Shown here one piece after another: positions 6,091 through 12,672 of a stretch of DNA of 12,672 bases. Origin of the DNA: Spirochaetales bacterium (GTDB lineage: Bacteria; Spirochaetota; Spirochaetia; DSM-27196; SLST01). Location of the stretch: the NCBI GenBank assembly GCA_007130265.1, contig SLST01000423.1:1-12672 (forward strand), in the 5' to 3' direction. Within the stretch, counting starts at the first letter, position 1. Each line of letters starts with the position of its first letter. Under the pieces are notes generated by a model that saw nothing but the letters and a program-made list of their open reading frames with translations, was not told where the DNA came from and searched no databases. Both the position numbers and the translations under genes were made by a program.

Positions 6091-7079
6091 GAGGCTGCCT
6101 CCGCCCCGAATACCCGGTTGTTCATACGGTTGATGATCGGGGTCACCGCGTTCATCAGGAGAATCGCGTACATCACCCCCTCCGGAAACCCGCCAAAGAG
6201 GCGGATCACCACGGTCAGGACGCCCGCGCCCACGCCGAAGATGACGGTGCCGGTATTCGTGTACGGCGTCGTGACCATGTCGGTGATCATGTAGAAGGCG
6301 GCGAACATCACGCCGCCGGCGAGCAGGTGAAAGACCGGGCTTGCGTAGGAACCGGGGTCGATCAGCCAGAAGATGCCCGTGCCCACGAAGACCGTCCCAA
6401 GGAACGAAACGACCATCCGCCACCGCACGATACCCGTCGCCGTCAGGACAAGGCCGCCGATCATGATCGCGAGCACGCTCGTCGCCCCGATCGATCCGGC
6501 GGTCTGTCCGAAGAAGAGCCGGATGAGCGGCTCGCTCGTGCCTTCGAAGCGGGCGGCGGCGAGCGGCGTTGCTCCGGTTGCCGCCTCAACGACGCTGAGC
6601 GTGCGCGACGGAGGCAAGAAGCCGAACACCTCTCGCGCCGCGGTCCACGTGGTGATCTGCACGGGGTAGGCGGCTGCGATGAACGCCCGTCCCACGAGCG
6701 CCGGGTTGAACACGTTGTGTCCAATACCTCCGAACACTTCCTTGCCGAAGAAGATTGCCGCGGCGGATCCGATCACGACGAGAAGCGGCGAGATCGAGGG
6801 CGGCAGGACCATGACGAACAGGAGCGCGGTCACGACGGCGCTTCCGTCGAAGATGGTGCGCCAGCTGCGGCCGCGGGCGGTCTTGACAAGCGCTTCGGTG
6901 GCGAGGCAGGTGATAACCCCGATCGCGTAGAGGCCCAGCACGTGAAGGCCAAAATAGAGGACGGAGAGCACGACGACCGGCAGGAGCGAGATGTTCACCG
7001 CATGCATGATACGCGGCACGTTCGCGCGGGCGTGGGCGTGCGGAGCAGCCTGCAGGACGAATCCTTCGTTGTTGCTCAT
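6087..7079 (-). CDS. rnfD: Rnf complex membrane subunit D (covalent FMN, ion-translocating core)
   Basis: Predicted 330-residue polytopic membrane protein of the RnfD/NqrB family. Visible signatures are GKEVFGGIGHNVFNPALVGR (about 112-131), the flavinylation motif TGAT (168-171; predicted FMN on Thr171), and ITDMVTTP (about 265-272). About ten hydrophobic segments surround a periplasmic loop carrying the flavin. RnfD is regarded as a main site of coupling electron transfer to Na+ or H+ movement; the sequence alone does not tell which ion. The start MSNNEG (7079) lies two bases after the rnfC stop; longer in-frame starts would overlap rnfC extensively and are not supported. Confidence 0.96.
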   Translation of the reverse strand: MSNNEGFVLQAAPHAHARANVPRIMHAVNISLLPVVVLSVLYFGLHVLGLYAIGVITCLATEALVKTARGRSWRTIFDGSAVVTALLFVMVLPPSISPLLVVIGSAAAIFFGKEVFGGIGHNVFNPALVGRAFIAAAYPVQITTWTAAREVFGFLPPSRTLSVVEAATGATPLAAARFEGTSEPLIRLFFGQTAGSIGATSVLAIMIGGLVLTATGIVRWRMVVSFLGTVFVGTGIFWLIDPGSYASPVFHLLAGGVMFAAFYMITDMVTTPYTNTGTVIFGVGAGVLTVVIRLFGGFPEGVMYAILLMNAVTPIINRMNNRVFGAEAAS

Positions 7080-7081
7080 CT

Positions 7082-8401
7082 TCAGATACCCTTCATCCGG
7101 ACGTAGTTCTTGGCGTACTTGATCCACGAGACGATCTTGATGTTCGCCGGGCACGCCCAGGCGCAGCACCCGCACTCGAAGCAATCCGCGAGGTTTGTCG
7201 CCTTCGCCTCCTCGAATTTGCCCGCCTTCGCGAAGGCGGCGAGCTTCAGCGGCATCAGCCGCATGGGGCAGACGTCGACACAGCTACCGCACTTGATGCA
7301 CGGCGATTCGTCCGGATAGTCCTGCTGCGTGAGGAAGAGCAGGCCGCCCGATCCCTTCGTGACCGAGTAGTCGAGGCTCGGCAGCGCGATGCCGGTCATC
7401 GGCCCTCCCATGACGACCTTGGTAGTCCGGTCGGAGAACCCCCCGCAGAACTCTGCGAGGTCGGCGACCGGCGTGCCGACCGGCACGCGCAGATTCTTCG
7501 GGGTCGCGATGCCCGCTCCGGAGACCGTGACTACCCGCTCGATGAGCGGCCTGCCCAGATAGGCGGCCTGCTGCAGCGCGTACATCGTCTGGACGTTGGC
7601 CGCGACCACGCCCACCTCGAACGGCAGCTTGCCGGCGGGGACGACTCGTTTCGTCGCGGACTCGATGAGAACCTTCTCAGCGCCCTGTGGATAGCGCGTC
7701 TCGAGCGGGATCACCTCAAGAGGCATGTCCGCGAAGCGCGCCGACTCACGTCGGAATGCCTCGAGAGCGTCCGGCTTGTTCTCCTCGATTCCGATGATCA
7801 CCCGAGTGAAGCCGAAGGCGGCGTGGGCGAGCTCGATCCCCTGGAGAATCTCGTGCGCGTGCTCGAGCATCATGCGGTGATCGCAGGTCAGGTACGGCTC
7901 GCACTCCGCGCCGTTGAGGATGAAGACGTCGAGTTTCGCCGTGGGTGGGGGCGAGAGCTTCACGTCGGTTGGGAACGTTGCTCCCCCCATCCCGACGATA
8001 CCCGCTTCGCGGGAGGTTCGAGCAAGCCACTGCGCGTCGACCTGGTCGAGATCTACGCTTCGGGCCGGCCATTCCTGCGCTTCAGTCGCCTCTTCGTCCA
8101 CATCGATCTGTACGTAGTCGCACATCCGACCGCCGGGCAGCGGCTTCTGCACGACGGATCGTACCTTGCCGGCTGCCGGCGTATGCACGTGCGCTGAAAT
8201 CAGCTTTGGCGCCTCAGCGATCACGTCACCCGCAGACACCTCATCACCCCGAGAGACTACCGGAATGGCCGGCGAGCCAAGGTGCTGTGAGAGAGGAATT
8301 TCGAGCCGCTTCGGCAGCGGGAACGGCTCAATAGGGTGCTCGGAGGCGAGCCCTTTGTGGTAGGCAGGGTGTATCCCGCCGCGTAGCGAGAACGTCAGCA
8401 T
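7082..8401 (-). CDS. rnfC: Rnf complex subunit C (NADH/FMN and 4Fe-4S protein)
   Basis: Predicted 439-residue peripheral cytoplasmic subunit where NAD+/NADH reacts, first gene of the operon. The N-terminal about 100 residues match the RnfC barrel domain. A glycine-rich GIVGMGGATFPT (134-145) and NGAECEPYLTCDHRMM (163-178) are the flavin/nucleotide-binding signatures shared with NuoF-type domains. Two ferredoxin motifs follow: Cys368/371/374/378 (CIKCGSCVDVCP) and Cys407/410/413/417, with an extra Cys412 (CFECGCCAWACP). The tail after the second motif is short (about 20 residues), unlike the long Ala/Lys-rich repeats of E. coli RsxC. The ATG at 8401 has GAGG five bases upstream. Confidence 0.96.
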   Translation of the reverse strand: MLTFSLRGGIHPAYHKGLASEHPIEPFPLPKRLEIPLSQHLGSPAIPVVSRGDEVSAGDVIAEAPKLISAHVHTPAAGKVRSVVQKPLPGGRMCDYVQIDVDEEATEAQEWPARSVDLDQVDAQWLARTSREAGIVGMGGATFPTDVKLSPPPTAKLDVFILNGAECEPYLTCDHRMMLEHAHEILQGIELAHAAFGFTRVIIGIEENKPDALEAFRRESARFADMPLEVIPLETRYPQGAEKVLIESATKRVVPAGKLPFEVGVVAANVQTMYALQQAAYLGRPLIERVVTVSGAGIATPKNLRVPVGTPVADLAEFCGGFSDRTTKVVMGGPMTGIALPSLDYSVTKGSGGLLFLTQQDYPDESPCIKCGSCVDVCPMRLMPLKLAAFAKAGKFEEAKATNLADCFECGCCAWACPANIKIVSWIKYAKNYVRMKGI

Positions 8402-8445
8402 AGGAACCTCGGATTCGGGCAGCGGTAACGGTGTTCGTTTTCCTG

Positions 8446-8474
8446 ACGGTAGACCGATTACCGACCCGTGTCAA
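8446..8474 (-). promoter_or_regulatory. putative promoter of the rnf operon
   Basis: In the 87-base gap before rnfC the minus strand has a perfect TTGACA (8474-8469) and, 17 bases on, a weak TACCGT (8451-8446). The resulting leader would be about 40 bases. The -35 box lies 14 bases past the stop of the upstream NIPSNAP gene on the same strand, so some read-through from that gene is also possible. No repressor-site symmetry was recognised. Confidence 0.45.
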
Positions 8475-8488
8475 TCCTGACCTGCCGG

Positions 8489-8809
8489 CTATTGGATGAC
8501 CGACTTCGGTGACGCAACGATCCTCTTCACGACGATCTTCTTTCGGTCCAGATACTCGCCAACGCGCGGCGCGAAATACTCGGTCCACTCCTTGCTTTCG
8601 TAGACCTTCTTGTAGAGCCGCTCGCGCTCCTTCTCGCTCTTGAACCGCCGCATCCAGTAGTAGAGGTTCTCGTCTTCTTCGTCGACGAAGCTGCCGGCGA
8701 CGACCATCCCTTTCGATACCTGAAACGGGATGATCTCGCCCTCCATGAACTTCACCCATTCGGCCCGCTTCCCCGGGTGGGTCGTGTACTGCCTGAACTC
8801 GTAGAACAC
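8489..8809 (-). CDS. NIPSNAP-family protein
   Basis: Predicted 106-residue soluble protein matching the NIPSNAP family, a dimeric alpha/beta-barrel (ferredoxin-like) fold. It opens with MFYEFRQYTTHPGKRAEWV, continues IIPFQVSKGMVVAGSFVDEE and has the aromatic YYWMRRFKSEKER block around residues 50-63, all typical. It is about one family domain long. The start is GTG at 8809, preceded by a strong AGGAGG. No catalytic residues can be assigned; family functions range from unknown to small-molecule turnover. It lies upstream of rnfC on the same strand but is separated by 87 bases containing a promoter-like sequence, so a functional link to Rnf is not implied. Confidence 0.85.
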   Translation of the reverse strand: MFYEFRQYTTHPGKRAEWVKFMEGEIIPFQVSKGMVVAGSFVDEEDENLYYWMRRFKSEKERERLYKKVYESKEWTEYFAPRVGEYLDRKKIVVKRIVASPKSVIQ

Positions 8810-8896
8810 CTCTCCTCCTCACTAGCGCTATCCGCGGTCCACCAACGTGACGAAGTCGTGAGAACGGTTGACGATGAATCGATAGGTATCCGCCAT

Positions 8897-8930
8897 GCGC
8901 GCCAGCTCTAAGAGCTTAGAGCCGGCGCGC
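8897..8930 (-). terminator. strong hairpin, probable terminator of the prolyl-isomerase gene
   Basis: Two 16-base arms (8897-8912 and 8915-8930) pair with one A/C mismatch, with the AG of the apex between them; opening the innermost pair gives a GAGC loop. The hairpin starts 18 bases beyond the isomerase stop codon on the minus strand. No U-run follows on either strand, so it is not a classical intrinsic terminator. It may act as a transcription-pausing or mRNA-protecting structure. It fills part of the 138-base gap before the NIPSNAP gene. Confidence 0.5.
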
Positions 8931-8947
8931 GGCTTCGTCAATGACCG

Positions 8948-10009
8948 TCAGCCGTGGACGACGACATCGGCCTCGTCGCGGAGGCGCTCAACGTACTCCG
9001 ACAGCGCGTCGGCCTGTTGCTGCTGACCGAGATACTCACGAATGCTCTGTGAGACGTCGGCGATAGGGACCATGCCGGTGTCCATCCGCTCGGTCACCTC
9101 GATGACGTGGAATCCGAACTGGGTCTGAACGATACCGGAGATCTCGCCCTCCTCGAGGGCAAATGCCGCCTGCTCGAACTCCGGGACCATCTGGCCACGG
9201 CCGAAGGTTCCGAGGTCTCCTCCCTGAAGCGCGCTCCCGTCGTCGGAATACTCGCGGGCGAGCTCGGCGAAATCGGCGCCGGCGAGCAGTTCCTGCCGGA
9301 TCGCTTCGATGCGCTCCCGCGCCTCGGCAATCTCCGCTTCGCTCTCCATGCCCTGGGTGGAGACAATGATGTGACGAGCCGCGATCTGCTCACCCTGGTC
9401 AAAAAACTCCGGGTGGCCGTCGTAAAACTCCTGCACCTCGGCGTCGGTGATCTGCGCGCCGGCGGAGTCCGCGACCGCGGTCTCGATCACCTGTTGGATC
9501 AGGTCGCCTCGTCTGATCTGCATTCGCAGCTCAGACTCGGTCGTATTGTTCGCGTCGAGCGCCTGCTGCCATTCGTCGTCGGTCTGGAACTGGCCGCGAA
9601 TCTGCTGGAACTGCGCATCTACCGCATCGTCGCTCACATCGAGCCCCTTCGAGAGTGCGTCCTGGTAGAGAAGCTCCTCGGCGATGAGTTGGTCCAGTAT
9701 CTCGGTGCGGAACTCCTCCATCTGCGCCTCGGAGACGGGTTGTCCCTGCATCTGGAACCGCTGCCGCGTCTGGGCGACTGCGGTCTCGAAGTCTTCCCGG
9801 AGTATGCCGACGCCGTTGATCGTAGCGATCTCGTCTCGCGAGATTGTGGTTCCTATTGGCGTCCCCGGTTCCGTGTCGGTCTGACGGGTCTCGTCCGCGG
9901 ACTCGGCCTGCCGCGGGGTTTGGTCCTCGTCGCGTTCTCGCTGGCCGCCCGCAAAGGCGAATGCCGCCACGACTACCATCAGAAATATGCCTATAATTCG
10001 ATTTCCCAT
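8948..10009 (-). CDS. exported parvulin-type peptidyl-prolyl isomerase (SurA/PrsA-like)
   Basis: Predicted 353-residue protein. It has a signal peptide (hydrophobic residues 5-19, cleavage near Phe-Ala20-Gly) without the Cys of a lipoprotein, then a charged low-complexity linker (about 22-58). A SurA-like chaperone region (about 60-195) precedes one PpiC rotamase domain (about 209-308), containing ARHIIVSTQG, FAELAREYSDDGSALQGGDL and the closing FGFHVIEV. A C-terminal helix completes the chaperone module. Family members assist folding of exported and outer-membrane proteins; a role for the barrel-bearing hydrolase of this window is possible but not shown. The start at 10009 has AGGAG five bases upstream. 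It has its own promoter and a hairpin at its 3' end, so it looks monocistronic. Confidence 0.92.
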   Translation of the reverse strand: MGNRIIGIFLMVVVAAFAFAGGQRERDEDQTPRQAESADETRQTDTEPGTPIGTTISRDEIATINGVGILREDFETAVAQTRQRFQMQGQPVSEAQMEEFRTEILDQLIAEELLYQDALSKGLDVSDDAVDAQFQQIRGQFQTDDEWQQALDANNTTESELRMQIRRGDLIQQVIETAVADSAGAQITDAEVQEFYDGHPEFFDQGEQIAARHIIVSTQGMESEAEIAEARERIEAIRQELLAGADFAELAREYSDDGSALQGGDLGTFGRGQMVPEFEQAAFALEEGEISGIVQTQFGFHVIEVTERMDTGMVPIADVSQSIREYLGQQQQADALSEYVERLRDEADVVVHG

Positions 10010-10035
10010 GAAATCTCCTGCTCTGTGATGGTCTC

Positions 10036-10064
10036 AACGTAGTGAGGTATACCTGTGGAGTCAA
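10036..10064 (-). promoter_or_regulatory. putative promoter of the prolyl-isomerase gene
   Basis: On the minus strand TTGACT (10064-10059) and TACGTT (10041-10036) are separated by 17 bases, with the start codon 26 bases beyond. The -35 box matches consensus at five of six bases, the -10 box at three. The rest of the 141-base gap up to the RRM gene shows no further structure I can support. Confidence 0.42.
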
Positions 10065-10150
10065 TGCACGAGGCGCAGCCCCTCACCGGCAGGAAAGAAG
10101 AGAAGTGGTTCCCGTAGTGGACGGAAAGCTCAGGCTGTCGGACGAGAGAA

Positions 10151-10420
10151 CTAGTACCGCGGCTCCCGCGGCGCGCGCTCGTGGGCGATGTTGACCTTCA
10201 GCGGGCGTCCGTCGAGCTCCATACCGTTTGCAGACTCGACCGCGGCGTTGGCCTGCTCCTCAGACGCCATTTCGACGAACGAGAATCCGCGGTAGCGGCC
10301 CGAGTCGCGGTCGGTGATCATGCGAACCGAGACGACCTCTCCGTAGTTGGAGAAGAGTGTCCGCAGCCCGTCCTCGGTCGTGCGGAAATTGACATTGCCG
10401 ACATAGATGCGATTGCTCAC
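10151..10420 (-). CDS. small RRM-domain RNA-binding protein
   Basis: Predicted 89-residue protein that is a single RNA recognition motif with a short basic tail. RNP-2 is IYVGNV (residues 5-10) and RNP-1 is RGFSFVEM (44-51), with the exposed aromatic residues Tyr6, Phe46 and Phe48 that stack on RNA bases. Stand-alone RRM proteins of this size occur in cyanobacteria, spirochaetes and other bacteria and are often cold- or stress-regulated. The GTG at 10420 is chosen because the protein then begins just before RNP-2 and GAGAGG lies about eight bases upstream. A longer in-frame ATG at 10495 would overlap the ABC gene stop and add 25 residues unlike the family. Targets unknown. Confidence 0.9.
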   Translation of the reverse strand: MSNRIYVGNVNFRTTEDGLRTLFSNYGEVVSVRMITDRDSGRYRGFSFVEMASEEQANAAVESANGMELDGRPLKVNIAHERAPREPRY

Positions 10421-10440
10421 AGAAAAGACCTCTCCTTCGC

Positions 10441-10458
10441 GACAGGCCGAAACCCGTC
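10441..10458 (-). other. small hairpin in the RRM gene leader
   Basis: On the minus strand GACGGG and CCTGTC pair (five Watson-Crick pairs and one G-U) around a six-base loop, TTTCGG. It lies between the predicted transcription start and the ribosome binding site. It could affect mRNA stability or initiation, but the stem is short and could be chance. Confidence 0.25.
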
Positions 10459-10467
10459 CCGAAAGCA

Positions 10468-10495
10468 GTATTATGCGACCCTTCCTATCTGTCAA
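10468..10495 (-). promoter_or_regulatory. putative promoter of the RRM gene overlapping the ABC gene stop codon
   Basis: A perfect TTGACA (10495-10490, minus strand) contains the TGA stop codon of the upstream ABC ATPase gene. TAATAC (10473-10468) follows after 16 bases; CATAAT two bases earlier is a better match but would leave a 14-base spacer. The leader would be about 40 bases and include the hairpin at 10441-10458. Confidence 0.5.
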
Positions 10496-11367
10496 GTCCG
10501 GTTTTTCTGCCCGCCTTTCTCCGAGTGACTTCGCAACAGCACCTCGCGATAGAGGCTGTCGCGTCGGTAGAGCGAGTCGATGGGCGCCTGGTACGCCGCC
10601 TCGATCTCCTCCCGGTTGAACAGCTCCGTCGTAGGCCCGATCTTGAAGTCTCCCGTCTTGGAGAAGAGCAACATGGAGTCCGAGTATTTCTCGGTGAGCT
10701 CGAGATTGTGGGCAGAGTAGTAGATGGGTATCCCGCGGCTGCGCGAGAAATCGAGCAGGAAGGCAAATACGCGATCCTTCTGCGGCTCCTCGAGCGCGAA
10801 CACCGGTTCGTCCATCATGATGAGGCGGCTCCCGTAGAGCAGACTGAACGCGATGATTGCGCGCTGCAGCTGTCCCTTGGCGAGGTGTTGCGTCTTCAGG
10901 TGCAGAAACCCATCCATCTCGAATGCCCGCTTGATCTCCTCGATCAGCGTTCGCTCGTCTGTCTCGTAGAAGCCGTTCTCGAAGACGAACTCCATGAGGT
11001 CGCCTACCGACGCCTGTGACTCGAACTCCATATTCTGGTAGACGAACGACACGAACCGGTTGCGTTCCTGTTCGAGCTCCGGGTCCACCGCGGCATCCAC
11101 GAACGTCTTCGTGTCCGTACCGAAGATCGTTACCGTTCCCTCGTGCGGAAAGAGCCGCGCCCCGGCGAGCAGCAGGAGCGTAGACTTCCCGATCCCGTTC
11201 TGCCCAACGAGCGACATCATCGCGGCGGGAAGATCGGCAGTGACGCCGTTGAAGACCTGCGTGATCTCATCCGGGTTCTGCACGGCAGCAATCGCGTTGT
11301 CCACAACCTCGATCTCCTGCTTTGGATAGTAGAACCCGACATTCTCGAGTTTCACTGCGTGTTCCAT
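10492..11367 (-). CDS. ABC-type ATPase, lone nucleotide-binding protein
   Basis: Predicted 291-residue cytoplasmic ABC ATPase. Walker A is GQNGIGKST (55-63), the Q-loop is Gln111 (VYQNMEF), Walker B is RLIMMDEP with Asp186 and catalytic Glu187, and the switch His is His220 (YSAHN). The signature is LAKGQLQRA (162-170) in place of LSGGQ-QR, so Ser and the first Gly are replaced. An insertion of about 25 residues (about 17-42) separates the aromatic A-loop (FYYP) from the strand before Walker A. The start at 11367 has GGAGG six bases upstream. No permease or binding protein is adjacent; the neighbours are an RRM gene downstream and a divergent two-TM PH-like protein. It could serve a transporter encoded elsewhere or a non-transport role. 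Substrate unknown. Confidence 0.88.
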   Translation of the reverse strand: MEHAVKLENVGFYYPKQEIEVVDNAIAAVQNPDEITQVFNGVTADLPAAMMSLVGQNGIGKSTLLLLAGARLFPHEGTVTIFGTDTKTFVDAAVDPELEQERNRFVSFVYQNMEFESQASVGDLMEFVFENGFYETDERTLIEEIKRAFEMDGFLHLKTQHLAKGQLQRAIIAFSLLYGSRLIMMDEPVFALEEPQKDRVFAFLLDFSRSRGIPIYYSAHNLELTEKYSDSMLLFSKTGDFKIGPTTELFNREEIEAAYQAPIDSLYRRDSLYREVLLRSHSEKGGQKNRT

Positions 11368-11428
11368 CTGGGGCCTCCGGTCAGTGCACAAGGGCGTGAA
11401 TCGTTGTACGCTGTATACGGAGCAAAGT

Positions 11429-11923
11429 ATGGAAGAGTTCGTGATCAGTCCACCGGCGGCGATTCTCTACGTGGCCGCCGCCACTCTGAGCGTTGCCGTT
11501 GTGAGTGTCGCGCTGACGAAGGGCACCCTCGTTCGGAAGGGCATCGCGATGGGGATCGTCCTGCTCGCACTCGCAGCATCGCTCGCGTTCTTCTACCGCC
11601 CCGTGACGATCAGCGTGGACGGCGACGGACTCACGATATCCGGCGTCGGTGGCGCGCAGCTCGGGTGGGACCAGGTGACCAGTGCCGTCTACGTCTCGGA
11701 TCTCCGCGCGAGTGCCTTTCGGCCCACCGTGCGGACCCGGGGGTTCGCCCTCGGCGAGTATCGAAGCGGCCGCTTCCTGCTGAGTAACGGCGAAGCGGCG
11801 CGCGTGATTACGGAGCAGTCGCGACACGCCGTGGTCGTACGGACCGCCGAACGTGTCTTCCTCCTCGGGCCGGAGAACGCCGAGCGGCTCGCCGCGGCGG
11901 TTGACAGACATCGCGTCTACTGA
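11429..11923 (+). CDS. two-TM membrane protein with bacterial PH-like domain
   Basis: Predicted 164-residue protein. Two hydrophobic helices lie at about residues 8-29 and 37-56. They are followed by an all-beta domain (about 59-160) ending in a helix (ENAERLAAAVDRH), with GEYRSGRFLLSNGEAARV near 109-126. This pattern resembles the bacterial pleckstrin-homology-like families (bPH, PF10882 type), whose function is mostly unknown. The ATG at 11429 is preferred over an in-frame ATG at 11384 because GGAG lies six bases upstream and the shorter form begins right before the first membrane helix. It is divergent from the ABC ATPase with a 61-base gap, in which I could not pick out a convincing promoter on either strand. 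Confidence 0.75.
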   Translation: MEEFVISPPAAILYVAAATLSVAVVSVALTKGTLVRKGIAMGIVLLALAASLAFFYRPVTISVDGDGLTISGVGGAQLGWDQVTSAVYVSDLRASAFRPTVRTRGFALGEYRSGRFLLSNGEAARVITEQSRHAVVVRTAERVFLLGPENAERLAAAVDRHRVY

Positions 11924-11995
11924 GGTGGGCGCGAGCCGCAGCCGGGCCGCTGTCGCCTCGTCGGCGGTCCATGGTACTCTTCGCGCGGAGGTGCC

Positions 11996-12634
11996 ATGTC
12001 GTGTCACGAAGGTCAGCCGCTGCTCCACGAGGGCCCCGAGCTCCCGGTAGCCGACGCGGCCATGATCATGCTCCACGGCCGCGGCGGCGCCGCGGCGGAC
12101 ATGAAGAGCCTCGCGTCGCAGTTCACTGACGCGAATCTCGCGTTTCTCCTGCCTCAGGCCGAAGGCGGCAGCTGGTACCCGTACAGCTTTCTCGTACCGT
12201 ACCAGCAGAACCGCGTCGGGGTCGAATCGGCGATGACCGTACTCTCGAGTCTCGTCCTCGAGGCGGAGCTGGAGCGGATCCCGCCTGACCGGCTCTTTCT
12301 CTACGGCTTCGATCAGGGAGCCTGTCTGGCGCTCGAGTTCGTCGTCAGGCATCCCAAGCGCTACGCCGGCGTCATCGCGCTCGGTGGCGGCCTTTTCGGT
12401 CCGCCCGGGACGACCTGGGAGGGGGAGGCAACGCTCGGCGGCACTCCGGTGTTCATCGGCTGCAGTGACGTCGATCCCCAGGTCCCCCGCTCGCGCGTCG
12501 AGGAGAGCGCGGAAGCATTGCGTCGGCTGGGGGCGGACGTCGTCATGGAGCTCTACCCCGGGATGGGCCACACGATCAGCAGGGCGGAGATGGAAGCTGC
12601 CGACGCGCTCGTCATCCGGTCGCTCGAGCGATGA
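11996..12634 (+). CDS. phospholipase/carboxylesterase-family alpha/beta-hydrolase with Asp at the nucleophile position
   Basis: Predicted 212-residue cytoplasmic alpha/beta-hydrolase of the phospholipase/carboxylesterase family (PF02230 style), of normal length. The oxyanion-hole strand is MIMLHGRGG (23-31), the charge-relay acid probably Asp160 (SDVDPQVP) and the base His192 (PGMGHTIS). The nucleophile elbow, normally GFSQG, reads GFDQG, with Asp106 encoded by GAT at the place of the catalytic Ser. The rest of the elbow and the other triad residues are intact, so the gene does not look decayed. An Asp nucleophile is known in other alpha/beta-hydrolases (haloalkane dehalogenases, epoxide hydrolases), so altered chemistry, or a non-hydrolytic role, is possible. 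The start at 11996 has GGAGG four bases upstream; 72 bases separate it from the PH-like gene on the same strand. Confidence 0.88.
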   Translation: MSCHEGQPLLHEGPELPVADAAMIMLHGRGGAAADMKSLASQFTDANLAFLLPQAEGGSWYPYSFLVPYQQNRVGVESAMTVLSSLVLEAELERIPPDRLFLYGFDQGACLALEFVVRHPKRYAGVIALGGGLFGPPGTTWEGEATLGGTPVFIGCSDVDPQVPRSRVEESAEALRRLGADVVMELYPGMGHTISRAEMEAADALVIRSLER

Positions 12635-12672
12635 CCGACCCATATTGCGTTTCATCGTCAATATTATCGACT

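Noticed and set aside
8868..8890. TTGACG and TATCCG on the plus strand as a promoter
   Set aside because: No plus-strand gene follows; it would read only antisense into the isomerase gene.
11381..12661. Open frame of 426 codons on the minus strand, antisense to the PH-like and hydrolase genes
   Set aside because: It is Arg/Glu/Asp-rich, has no recognisable motif, and runs across two well-supported plus-strand genes and the gap between them; high-GC codon usage commonly opens this antisense frame.

Overview
The window is a high-GC, gene-dense stretch of chromosome from a diderm (outer-membrane) bacterium. The outer membrane is inferred from a protein ending in a C-terminal Phe beta-signal, a SurA/PrsA-like parvulin and an RseC protein. 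A complete Rnf complex suggests an anaerobic or facultative lifestyle. The family mix (Rnf in the order C-D-G-E-A-B, a reduced RnfB ferredoxin tail, a stand-alone RRM protein, NIPSNAP) would fit a free-living spirochaete, but this is an impression from protein style and no marker gene is present. No tRNA, rRNA, CRISPR array, insertion sequence or phage gene was seen, and no gene-free stretch exceeds about 140 bases.

Left end (1-2081): a metal-response patch. A minus-strand gene, of which only the first 27 codons are inside the window, starts at 83 behind a strong ribosome binding site. A CsoR-family repressor is encoded on the plus strand at 1797-2081 and carries the Cys-His-Cys Cu(I) ligand set. 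Both genes have a sigma70-like promoter whose spacer holds a palindrome beginning ATACCCCGGT, so one repressor probably controls its own promoter and that of the exiting gene. Between them is a 510-residue minus-strand protein: signal peptide, alpha/beta-hydrolase (esterase) domain, and a C-terminal region that looks like an outer-membrane beta-barrel.

Centre (2088-8401): a SIMPL-domain protein with an apparently leaderless promoter, preceded on the same strand by the operon rnfC-rnfD-rnfG-rnfE-rnfA-rnfB-rseC. The operon is transcribed right to left with overlapping or nearly abutting genes. It should encode a membrane ferredoxin:NAD+ oxidoreductase that couples electron transfer to ion (Na+ or H+) transport, with RseC as a membrane redox accessory. 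All expected cofactor motifs are visible: two ferredoxin motifs in RnfC, SGAT/TGAT flavinylation sites in RnfG and RnfD, paired membrane cysteines in RnfA and RnfE, and Fe-S motifs in RnfB. The last ferredoxin domain of RnfB has lost the ligands of one cluster.

Right part (8489-12634): minus-strand single-gene units encode a NIPSNAP-family protein, an exported parvulin-type prolyl isomerase, a small RRM RNA-binding protein and a lone ABC ATPase with an unusual signature motif. Plus-strand genes then encode a two-TM membrane protein with a bacterial PH-like domain, and a phospholipase/carboxylesterase-family hydrolase in which the nucleophile serine is replaced by aspartate. Several genes start with GTG.

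Most of the window is recognisable housekeeping or energy metabolism. The items most worth a second look are the CsoR operator pair framing an esterase/beta-barrel fusion, the Asp-for-Ser hydrolase, the reduced RnfB, and the lone ABC ATPase.
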